Under the pieces are notes generated by a model. The model made no database searches. It saw only the letters and a program-made list of their open reading frames with translations, and was not told the DNA's origin. Made by a program: the position numbers and the translations under genes. This document shows, piece by piece, positions 1 through 12,100 of a DNA stretch of 64,000 bases. The DNA lies in contig NC_058059.1 in NCBI RefSeq assembly GCF_020085105.1, positions 21,465,042-21,529,041 on the forward strand. Direction: 5' to 3'. Within the stretch, counting starts at the first letter, position 1, and every line of letters starts with the position of its first letter. The stretch is from Siniperca chuatsi (taxonomy: Eukaryota > Chordata > Actinopteri > Centrarchiformes > Sinipercidae).

Positions 1-130
1 TGTGAGGGAACTGCTGGTTCTTGGGGCTTGTTGAGGTTAACAGACTCAGGTGAGGGAATCTGCGTGTACTCCTTCCCGTCGCCTGCCAGGGCCTGAGCTG
101 AAGCCTGAGGCTGATCCATCGCCTCCGGTT
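1..130 (-). CDS. ehmt1: EHMT1 exon 9, partial at window edge
   Basis: The acceptor TTCCGCCCAG at 131 opens a frame that stays open to the window edge (43 codons). [16 protein letters not shown] matches human DSTGYMEVSLDSLDLR in position and pattern. The exon continues beyond position 1. Confidence 0.8.
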
Positions 131-3100
131 CTGGGCGGAACGACAGTGAGCAGTAAGAAAATGCTTCACTGTTTGACGACAAATTCAAGCAAGTTGCAAA
201 AAGAAAGAAAACAGAAAAAACCTGTCCGCCAAAACAATTAAGAAATACAGAAACCTATAATGTAGTGCAATAAGTGCAACCAACTCACACTCGTCTGCAC
301 TGAGTGAGCTAGTGTGAACTGGATTTTAGGGTTTGAGTGGACAGAAAGACTGAGAAACTGAGCTGCAGCTGAGTTTGACAAAGAGTCATTTCTTCATATA
401 ATGAAGTTCTAAATAAAGTAAAAGGAAGAGTTTACTCAATATGAAGCTAAGCAGCTGGTATCAGGGCGGATGGCAGCAACAGTACAGTATAGATTTTTAA
501 GGTGAGCGAAGGACGTAAATTCTGAAAATGGAATGTTAGTTTCCCTGATGAATGGTCTTCAAGTTTCAAAGAAATAAACAAAAAATATTTTCCTCCTCCA
601 AAATCTTCCAGACACAAGGATATGTTTAGTGTAACAAGCACCTGTAAACTGCAGTGAAAGTACCCTTTCTGTATTTTCAGATAAGTTGATGTTGCTAACA
701 AAAGTAGCAGTTTCCTCCTGACGGTCAACATGTGGACCTCAGGTGAGCAACTGGATGACTCAGTGCAGGTGTGAGTGTGACAGGAGCGGCGATCACCTTT
801 GGCCTTTAACCTCCTCTTTCGTTTCCTGGACGGCCTGAGCCACGCGCTGTCTGCTTTTGTTTTCTTTTTCAACTTCTTCTTCAGACTAGACTCTGTGCTC
901 TGAGGCAGACGGATACAGAGAGGATTTCAAAAACGGACAGAAAGTAATTTATTAACAGTAAGAGGAGACAAAACATAAAACTGCACTCCCTTGTGTTCTG
1001 TCTACACTCAAAAGAGGTGACGTGAGATGAGATCTAATAGTAGTAGGTTGAGTAATGATGGTGGGTCTTACCAAGTCGGACTCTGTGCCCTCCTCCTCTC
1101 CCTCTTCTTCTCCGGACTCTTCAGACTCCTGCTCATCGCCCACCTCCACCGGAAACAGAAAACAAGAGGTCATCACCATCGTCAACATGTGACATATCAA
1201 AACAGGCTTCATTCTAGTACATTAGAGTCACACAGTGATACTCTGATGGAAATTCAACTGTTGTCGTCTGTATTGTGTCTCAGGAACGTGCACCCTTTTC
1301 GGCTGACAGTAAGCTAATCTGGGAAATTGGCTTTCACACAGACAGCAAGTAAAACATTTGACTGAATGCTTGCACCTTACATGTTGGTTATTTATTCCAT
1401 CTTTTCAACACTGATACCCTTTAAGACCCTGATTAATCACAAACTGATTTATCGCTCTTTCCCAAAGGGCCACCCGACACATTTGCTGCCTGACTTTAAT
1501 AAAAGATTGAAAAGCTCCTCCTACTTCTGCACACGACAACAAACATTTTATACAACGATACTGCCATAAACAGGCCCTTCAGTTCTGCACTTTGCAGAAA
1601 ACAGAATATGGAAAGAAGAAAAAACGGTTATGCTCCAACCTGAGAGATGGGTTCAGATGTTGCTTCCTGGACAGCGCTGACAGGTTCTTCTGCTGGCTGC
1701 TGTCGCTCGTCTTCCTCAGACTCCACCTCCTCGGACTCTTCCTCCTCAGATGCATTTTCGACCTTCTCCCCATTTATGTTTGCTACCTCTTTAGACTGTG
1801 GGACAAGAAAGGACGAGAGATGATCATAATCTAAATCAATGCTGTAAAACATACTTTTGTGTTGAAACCGAAATGCGTCCATAGCACCGAGTATCAAAAA
1901 CTGACAAGTACCGAAATCTGGCATCAAATGTCTGGTGAGATTCGAAAACGTGTTTACTCTGATCAGATAGTTCCTGATTCAAATAAAATTTTTTGCCAGT
2001 TTTAGACTGTATTTTACGTAGGTCAAGTTCTTGTACGGCTGCTTGTGTTTACTTTAGCTTCGTTTTTTAAGAATAATATGACTATTTCTCTTCATGTTTG
2101 GACTGTCTTGGATTAAACGTCAGTGTTAGTTTGGGTACCAAATCTCAGGTATCGGCACTAGTATCGAAACATTTAAAACGATACTTAGCCCCATCTGTTA
2201 CATCTTTTGCTGACATTCAAGAACAGTTTGCAAAACGTGGAAGAGTAGAATGTGTTTAAATATTAATAATTACGTGCTTTTACCTCAGAGACTCAATACT
2301 GAATGTAGAAAGGTGGTAGACTTATAAAAAGATTATGTGTAATAAGCGTGTGCACTTTTAAACCTGCTAAATGAAGTGATTTTGATTTGTTTGTTCCAAA
2401 ATGAGATGTCAGCCAAGTGGCTAAATGAAGGCATCCCTTTATTTGTATTTGTTTTGTTTGTTTTAATAAATGTGAGGAGCACAGACCTCCAGGCTCTTGG
2501 CAGAGTGTTGTAATTCCTTAAACATTTCCAGCACAGTTCTCTGCTTAAGCACTTTGGTTTTCTTCTTGGGAACCAGACTGTATGTTCCCATCCTCCTCTT
2601 CTTCTTACGGGATGACAACCCTCCTGAGTAAGAGCCTACAACACACAAATTTACAGCAAAACTGTCAATAGAGATGATGCTCAGAAGCCTGTACTACAAA
2701 GCGAGGTAACTGGCTTATCCAGGTACAGGAGTAACTTTGTGAGGTTGGGTGTAACTTTGTGCTTTAGGGAGCAGATCTTAATTCATTAACGGTTCAGTTT
2801 CAGAGATGTAGCCCATGAGTATAATTGAATTATTCCAATTGTTTTCACATATTTAGATTATAGACTATTTTACATGTCCAAAGAACACAGAGCCTGGGGA
2901 GGGGGTAATAACCCGAGAAGAAACTCAATCGAAATCATTATGTTTTCTTCTGAATAAGCCCAATTCACGGCACGGTCTCTACAGTCCAGATGCATGATAA
3001 TATGGTGACTGTGGGCTAAAATCACGAGTATTTCCTTATTGCTAAATCAGATTGCAAAGTAGCCTGTAATTGATTAGGGTTTCCACTGCAGGCACAATAC

Positions 3101-6100
3101 ACAGCAAGCGGCGTTGTCTGTGTGATGCAGCCTTGCAAAGTGAAGCGATGTAGTTCCTTGACCAAAAAACACTATTTTTTAGGGTTTTTCTCTCGTAAAT
3201 CTATGACTATAATGTCAGAGAATATTCAAGTTTTTTGACTTGTAAAGTTGTGGTTTTATTCTCGTAAAATGTACCACTTGGAAATTCTGAGGTTTTTTTT
3301 AATTTGATCATTACCCCTCTCCCCCAGCTCTGTATTTTTTTAAACCTACAATGGCCCTAATACGTCGTCGTGCCTTTACATCTCAATCATATTACAAATA
3401 AGAGTCCATGAGACGAAATAGAGAACATACGACAAGAACACTGTAACGTTACTTAAGAATTCACTCTGTCTGCAATGTGCTACGTTGTTAGATTTGGCCG
3501 ATAGCGTTTCTTTAAACTCCTCATATCCTGCCATTATCAGAGTGCATTCTTCTGGGGAAAAATACGGAGCATGAGCCATTATGAAAAAACTCTGCCTGCG
3601 TTGCTGAACACGCCCCTTTTATGTGAACGTGCGCATCTTATTGACCTTCATAGTACCGTTGAACACCAATCGAGTTTGTCAACCCTGACTTCCCTTAATA
3701 ACCCTGAGTTATATCTGAGTAGGTTAAACTCCCTTCGTAGTACAGGCCTCTGTTCTAATCCACTGATTACTTTTCTCTGAAACCCAAGAACAGTGTCAGT
3801 TTTTCTGTTACTGGAATCTGTCTGACCTAGTTGGAGCCTGGATGGAGCTGGAGAAGTCGGAGGAGCCGGATGAGCCGCAGGTGATGCAGGAGCAGCAGGA
3901 GCTTCAGGAGCTTCGGGAGCCGCGGGTGCTGGTGAAGCTGTTCGTGCTGAAGCTTGCGTATCCGGTGGACTCTGAGGTAGATGGTTCTGAGCGGAGGACT
4001 GCTGCAAAGATTTCAGCACGTCATCTGTTACACGAGTCTCCATTTTCTCCATTTTGGCACTCTTCGCTTCTCTTAATTCCCTGTTAAGAAGCTGTAGGTG
4101 ACAAGAACCATAAGCATTTATGATCACTGTGTTACCAAATGAAGTCTTTTGTTACTGGGAAGGCTCATTGTTTTCTTTTTGACCTATTTACACCACAAAA
4201 TACCCAGATTCGTTTCTTTAAAAAAAAAAAGAAAATATTAATTTGATTTTCACCCAGATTTTATGTCCACATGATTGTATGTCCTGCTGCAAGAAGACAC
4301 TGATCACTGTGCTTAAGAGTAAACAAGGTCCTCTAGCGACAAGCACAGCTCAGAAAATCCTCCATTTATGGAAAGTAGTACAGGGCGAACATTTTTTATT
4401 ATTGTTTTGTATTAATTGTATTCTGATAATATCAACATATTGTGTTATTGTTTTGCCAATGAATATTTCCAAGCAAATACTCATAAAACATTTTTAAACA
4501 TTCAGTGAGTTTCGTCTGATGTAATGGAACACAGTTCAATGCATTAAGCAACAATTTCATCATTTTATGTGTGATTTTGCATACATTTGTCTCACCAACA
4601 CTGTATGGCCAAAAGTATGTGGACACACTATGTACTTCTGATTTGGGGCCGTTTCTCATGGTTTGGGCCCCTTAGTTCTGGTTGAGGGAAATCTTATGCT
4701 ACAGCATACAATGATATTTTAGACAACAGTGTTCTTCCAAATTTGTGGCAACAATTTGGAGGAGACCCTTTCCTGTTTCAACGTGACAATGCCCTCGTGC
4801 ACAAAGCCGGGTCCATAAAGAAATGGTTTTCCCCATTGTGTGGAAGATCTTGACTGGGTGCACAGAGCCCTGACCTCAACCCCATCCAACACCTTTGAGA
4901 TGAACTGGAACACTGACTGTGAGCCAGGCCTTATCACCCAACATCGGTGTTGGACCTCACTAATGCTTTGGTGGCTGACTGGGAGCAAATCCCTGCAAGC
5001 CAGGTTCCAACATCTTGTGGAAAGTCTTCCTAGAAGAGTGAAGGCTGTTATAGCAGCACATTAATGCCCATGGTTTGGAATGACATGTTCAATTATCGCA
5101 TATGGGCTTAATGTCCGTTTGTCCACATACTTTGTTCAGTTGTCCATATACTTTTGTCATTAAGTGATTACTGATATTGGAAAAATACTATTATTTATCT
5201 TGTGATAATGATTTCAACTATATCACCCTAATAGAACGTAATGGGGGAAAAAATGGGCAGAAAACACTAATGAGCTGCTGATAATGCACCAGATTCTGAT
5301 GGTTTACCTTCTGTGCTGGGCTGACAGCAGGTCTGGACATGGTCTTGCGCGCTCTGTGTATCATGATGGGTGCTGGAGCTGGGGCAGGAGACAAGGCTGT
5401 GCCATTTTTAGAGTCTGGTGTCCCCTGTCCCGTTGTAGTCCCTGTACTGGGGTCAGTCCTTAGTACACCTGAGCTCTGTGCACACCCAGACGCCAAGGCA
5501 GGGAGGGGTTTGGCCGTGTGTCCCCCTGTCGGTGAGCCTGAAGACAACCAGTTAGTCCTGTGAGGGGAAACTCCCAAACCTGGCGGCGCTGCAGAGCAGC
5601 CTTCCTGCTGCTGCTTAGTGAGAATGAATCCATTGCTTCCAGTAACAGAACCGTGCGGGGGCTCCGTGTCTGCCATACCATTTTCGTTTACCAACATTAA
5701 AGTCTTGCTGTTGCCTGTTGCAGAACCGTTCGTCGGGCTCTTGTGCCTTGTGTCATCACATTCGGTGCCGTTTAGCATTGCCTCTTCTGCAGGGGAAGAG
5801 GCCAGTCTGGCTGCTACCTCTTTGTCTCTATCTATGTCGGACGAAACGAAAACAAAGAAAGAATGCAAACTACGATGTAAACAGGTCATTTTCATAAATT
5901 AAGTGCTTTCAAGTTTAATTTGACTAATACCTATCTTTTCCTCTCCGTTGCTTGCTGCATCGAGTTCCTCCTTCTTTGTGGATGCACCCTTATCCACGCT
6001 GCCCTTGGTTAGACCAGCAGGCTGATGAAAAAAGAACACACATGTCAGGGAAAATCTAATTTAGAGCTCCAGCTAACAATTATTTTATTTTCACTATCAA

Positions 6101-9100
6101 TCAATCTGTGGATAATATTTTCAACTAATCGGTTAGTTGAAATCACAAGTTCCCAAAGCCCAGGGTAGCCTCTTTAAAAGTGCTTGTTTTGTCTAAACAA
6201 CAGTCCAAAACCCAAAGATATTCAATTTACATATCAGCACAGAAACGATTAATTGAATTAATTGATAAGTTGATCGACAGAAAGTTAATCGCTAACAATT
6301 TTCATAATCGATTAATTGTTTAGGTCATTTATCGAGCAAAAATACCAAACATTCTCTGTGAGGACTTGCTGCTTTTGTCTGTTCTATATCATTGTAAACT
6401 GAAAATTGTGGTTTTAGATTTTTGATCTGCCAAAACTATTTTAAGACTAAATGATCACTTTACTAGTGGGAAAAAATTGTTGTCAGATTGACTGTTAGTA
6501 AAAATAACTGTTGCGGCCCTAAATGATATAAAACTGAGAAAAACAGCAGAATGTTTGCTTAGTCTTGCTTGATTATCAAAATTGCTGTTGATTCCTTTTC
6601 TACTGACTGACGAAACCAATTAATTCACAAATTTCTGATCTTTAAAAATAATCTAGGTCCAAGCATGAGTGTCTGAATGAAACCATCTTGCGTTTATGCT
6701 CTGAATGCTGTGTAAAAACCTCTTTGTGCTTTTCAGTAATGTGTCTTTGTCAGAATCAAAGACTACAGAATAAGCCAAGAGAATGAGGGCAGCCCCCATG
6801 TACTTTCATTGTCTTTCTTCTCTCTTTCTATGCAACAACCAACCAGCAGAGCAGTAGATGCACTGCCGGAGCTTCTTTCCAGACCGTCTTTATATCTCAC
6901 AGGAGGAAGCAGTTGAAGAGGCAACACCAGGAAATGTAAACCCTGTCTCTTCCTCCTGAGCAGACCATCAAACTCGTGCTCAGTCTGGGAAAATGGGCCC
7001 AAGGAAACAAGAGAGGCCCAAAAGCAAAACATCATGAATCCACACCCTTCACACTTAGGCAACTTTTTAGATCAAATGTCAAAGGAAAGTGGACCTAGGT
7101 CATTTTGTCCTCGAAGAGCAGCATACCTAGGACTTAACAGGTTATGCGAGACTCATACCAAGCAGTATAAAGGTAGATATACAGACACTTGCTGATTGGG
7201 GCCGGGGTCATATCTAGTGAGTAGTAAAAAGCAGGTACTGAAACTGATTGTCCCAAGAAAGCACAGGAAACATTTTTTTCTCCAAACTAAACCAATCCTA
7301 AGACCTGCAGGAGACAGAGACCACTGAAAGCTTCATTTTGACAAACTGATTCAACCAGCTCAGTTCTCCTCTCCAAGGGCTCTGACAGTCAAATCCTCAG
7401 ATTTAACAAGACAGCATGCGTCCTGAAACCTGCATACAACCGAGACACCATCTGAATGAGCCGTCAGGACAGATTTCCCAAATCATTCTCCAAACGTGTG
7501 CTCCTGAGTCCCTGAGACGAACACGAACATGCACCTTATCAAACAGCAACAAGGTCAGGCCAAGAGTCGGGCTGTGAGCGCAAAACCTGAGGGTGTTTCC
7601 CAAAGAACATCTAGTCTGGGACAATCCTCTGTGGTGTATGATCTCAAGGAATCTAGTGAGCATGTGTGAGGGTGATGAGAAGAAGAATCCTTCAGTTCCT
7701 ATTTTTTCATGGATTGAGGAAAGCCAGTTACAGAAAGAACACCAGCCTCATCCCTCCCCCTAGTGGTGGAAAGTGGAACATACACACTGGAGACAGAAAG
7801 GAGAGGGGGGGAAGGGAGGCAGAAAAGGCTGTCTGCAGATCTCCGCCATTTCACAACCAGATTGTTTACTGACACAACGCGGCCATTGCAGCAGTTTTCC
7901 ACTAGATGGGGAATGTAGAGGTCTGGAGGCTCGTGGATAGGGATATGAGGGCTGCTGAAAGAAGCTCCAAATGTGAAGCCAAGGTTCTGAGTGCTGATCA
8001 GGAACCTTAAGTTGCATATTAAAAATGGAAAGATGTTAGAATAGACCAAAGCTTCAACCATGGCTCCAAAAATAATGCTCCAATGGTTCAGAGTTAGATC
8101 GGACATTTTATTTTAGAACTGAAAATAAGCTTAGTAATTATTAGAAATAAGCTCTTAATAGATTATATCTAATATTTCTAATGCCATAAAATATTCTAAT
8201 GCATCAATCCTTCACTGTCCCTAAAACATAATGTGAACCTGGTATGTGACAAGGCCTGGACGATTGCACTGATGTGATCTGTCTTCAAATCCACTGCAGG
8301 AGGCCTGTAAACAAGTAAGAGCTACCTAAACACAAAGCACAAACACATTACACAATCAGCTGTTAGGCTGCCAATGACAAGGTGCGCAACGCCTTGAGAC
8401 AAATTAGATAAAATGATGAAAATGTACTGCATTTCACACAGCCTAAGAAAACAATGGATGAGTTGCCTTCCTGGCCTCCTAAAGCAGCGATTCCAACATT
8501 TTTGGCATATGAGCCCTTAAAATAAAACAGCATCTACTTGTGAACCCTCTTCTATGGGCTGCAAGCTGTTAGACCGAAGAGTGAATTTCCCCTTCTCAGA
8601 TTGTTTTGTTTGAATAACTTTGAGGCCTGAAGAGGTGAAACTATACAGTATCTCACAAGGAAAAAAAAGCAACGATTGGAGAAAAGTCCAAAAAATACAG
8701 CAAATGCAGCAGAAATGTTCTTTCAAAGTCTCAATTTATCTTGCAGCTCCTCCAACTGTCCCAACCTCAAGATTGGGAACCACTGTTCTAAAGAAAGAAA
8801 GTTCAAAATTCTTGATTTTGCATATTCTCAAAACAAAAAGTATGGGGCTCCCAGGTGGCCTCATGATCTGACACACTGACCAACAATCAGAACGACCCAA
8901 AACATACTTTTTAAAAATCACTAAATATCTGTGACTGTTTTACATAAACCCTAAATAAACCAATAGACAATAATTTACCTGTCCAGTGACTAATTGCGCA
9001 AACTCACTGACGAAGAAATGCAAGGTCTGACCCTCAGCCAGAAAGCTGCGAGGAAGATCAAACCATGCTGCTAGTAAACACAGAAGCTAACATGCATCCT

Positions 9101-12100
9101 TTAGACTGATAAGCAGTTACTGCAGCCCTGTGTTCCAGTATGATCACATAGCCTAGGCTGCACATACATCCAGTCCCCAGGGACCTCATTATATTTGACC
9201 ATAAGGGATACGCTGAGAGCAAAGAGCAGAAGGGATAAAATAAAAAAGGTGTGACAAACGGAGGTTGGATCTGAGATTATAAAATCTTAAAGTAGTTTCC
9301 AGATCTTGAGGAGGTCAGACCTTCAGTTCCATGTATCGAGTGACATCATATTTCCTGTGCTGTGATTGCTCGAAATACAGCTGTTGTGCTAATCCATGAG
9401 GAGCTCTCTCCAACAGGATCCAACACACCACACTCAAATCTCTCTTTGATACAGCAGCACTCATACCAAAAAAACTAAACAAAACACAAAACACTGGTCC
9501 TCGAGATTAAGTCCTCAATTTCAGGAATCAAGAGCAATCGGTTGCTGATAAAGCTGCAGCAAATGTCTCGAGAAGCACATCTTACAAACCATCTCAACGA
9601 GAAGACAGCAAGAGCTCAGACCAATTGATTATAACTTTACTATGGCTAAAAGGAACTGAGAAGCAAGACTATGCAAGTCCTCAGACCATTCAAAACAAGC
9701 CAAGGGTATAGAGTATAAAGCTAACATGTCTTTTCCCTTGTGTGCCTCCAGGAAGCATCATACCTGCTTTCTTCTCATGGCCTCCATTGAGAAGAAGAAG
9801 GCGTCAGAGAGGGAGTGTGTGAGGAAGAGTGTGTGTGTGCACGCAAAAGAGAGAGAGAGGGGGGGAGGACAGAGAGAGGGAGAGAGAGCAAGAATGTGTC
9901 GAACAGATTGTTCCTCTTTTCCTTGTCTTTCCCCGCATGCACATTCACCTCGCCGGTCATGTGACCTGGTGGCTCCCTCTGTCGGTCCTCCTCTTCAAAG
10001 GGTCTCCACAGAGCATGCTCAGTCAGTTCAAACTGTAACACCACTCCATTTCTTTAAACTGGAAGACCTCATCGCAAAGATATCCACAGGAACAGACTCA
10101 CCTTACAAATACTATATACCCAATAAGACTGGAGAAATACATTTAAAAATCCCACATAACATATACCCTATGAATGTTTATATCTCACACTTCATGCTAA
10201 AATTTATGTCAATTGTAGTTTTAGAAAAATTAGCCAGAATCACTCATTTTCCTTTAATATTGTCATTCTGTTTCTCCATATTGTTACTGCTACTTCCTTC
10301 TACCATTATTACTTCAGTTTTTTTGGTGATGTTGCTTTCTGTTTCTTTTTTTCTTTTTGTCTTTTTCTTCTTGTGTGTGTACAATGAAAATAGATTTTGG
10401 TCAATCAAGTTTGGGGGGGAAAGGGCTTCATAGCCGGTGTGTATACACAGCCACTTTAGGAGGCCCACCCATGGATGTATAATAAGAACATCCATGAGAC
10501 CAACAGAAGGAGGAGGGGAAAAAATGGTAAAAGAGTAAAATTCCAGGAAGCAAAGCAGATGTCAGTGAGGAGCCTGAGGAGCCAAGCGTTTTCAATCGTG
10601 GACATCAGGCCACATCCGAAGCTCTCAAAAGGAGAGTCTTTTATCTCCACTGAGCCTTGGGCCAGCGAAGGCAGCAAAAAGCAACGCTGCCAGGCAATGC
10701 AACAGATATTAAGTCACAGAAATCAAGTAACAGACCGAGCTGCCATTGAGGATAAAAGCCTGAAAAAAAGTTCCAAAAGCAACCACGAAAGGACCAGACC
10801 AGATAAACTTAAGCATGTTGTGCTCAGTACAAACTCCGTGAATAGAAACGTACAATAAGCCTACCAACTTAGCATAATGCATCTTTACAGAGGCTTTCTA
10901 TTGTTGTCAGGTCTTTGTACTTTATGTGGTCTTTTCTGTATTTGGTCTACATTCAAGTTTATTTTCACATCAATTCTTAGTTAGGGCTACAACTAATACC
11001 CTTTTTGCTTAATTAATGACTAAAACAATTAATTGATAATCAGAATAGTAGAGATTTGTCACGTTGCAAATTGAAATGTGTTTTCTCCTCAGGGGACAAC
11101 TCAGACACGTAGGAATGCAGATGCAGAGATGTCGGTGGCTTCTCCTGTTTCACGACTTAACAATGACAACAATCTAGTCCTGACATACAGGCTCAGGTTT
11201 ATCAACTCTCAGGACTCCATGCACGAAAAAGGAGGGAATGAGTTCTTCCCCCCAACCATGGCAGAGTTGCAAGAAAGTAAATATACAGAAAGTCAGATAC
11301 TGTATACAAGAGAGGTGAAAAGCCAACATGGTAGGTAAAGAAAAATGTACAGTACAGTTCAACACGAACAGTTAGTTCATTATGAGCTGTGCAACACCCA
11401 CAAGACATAAAAGGATGCCGTCCATTAGCAAAGAACAATTTAACTCAAAGAGGAGCTTATTGCCAACTGACAAAGCATCATCCTGTATCCAACAAAACCC
11501 AGAGCCTGCAACACTGTAATGTGAAACTCATTTTAACTACAGCATAACAAATGTTTGTGCCCATTTGAGCAGAAGTCAAGGTTTATATGCACTGTAACAA
11601 TGTCGATGTGCATCACGATTGTACAGATTTAAACTGACACAATGAAGAGACAGACCAGACGTCTTACCTCATGGCAAATGACAAGGCCTACACTCTTTGT
11701 AGAATTTTTTAGCCACGCTACCAGTATGACACTAGGACTGTGGTCCACAATGAAATACGTCAACAAATATTGGATGGATTGCCATGACATTTTGCTAAGA
11801 CATTCATGGTCCCCAGAGGATGAAGCCTGTTGATTTTGGTGATCCCCTGACGTTCCTCCACCGCCACCATGAGTTTGACACATTTTGTTTAGAGTGAAGT
11901 GTCCCAACAACTATTGGATGGAATGCCATAAAATGTGGCTCAGACATCCATGTCCCCCTCAGGATGAATTTCAGTTTGTCCAATACTCTGGTTTATGACC
12001 ATAAACTAATGACATTCCCATCAGCCTAAGCTGCAATTTGTGGTGACTGCTAATAATTAAAATGTAAGTATGCTAACACGCTACACTAAGATGTTGAACG

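Noticed and set aside
3648-3826. Continuation of EHMT1 exon 4 frame (VISGLEQ... region)
   Set aside because: Lies past a donor in the right phase (3826) and has no similarity to EHMT1; the next donor near 3779 gives a phase that would not join exon 5.
9726-10433. 235-codon open frame on the plus strand
   Set aside because: Composed of Arg/Glu/Gly text from a GAGAGA repeat and Leu/Phe text from a T-rich tract; no domain, and it lies inside EHMT1 intron 1 on the opposite strand.
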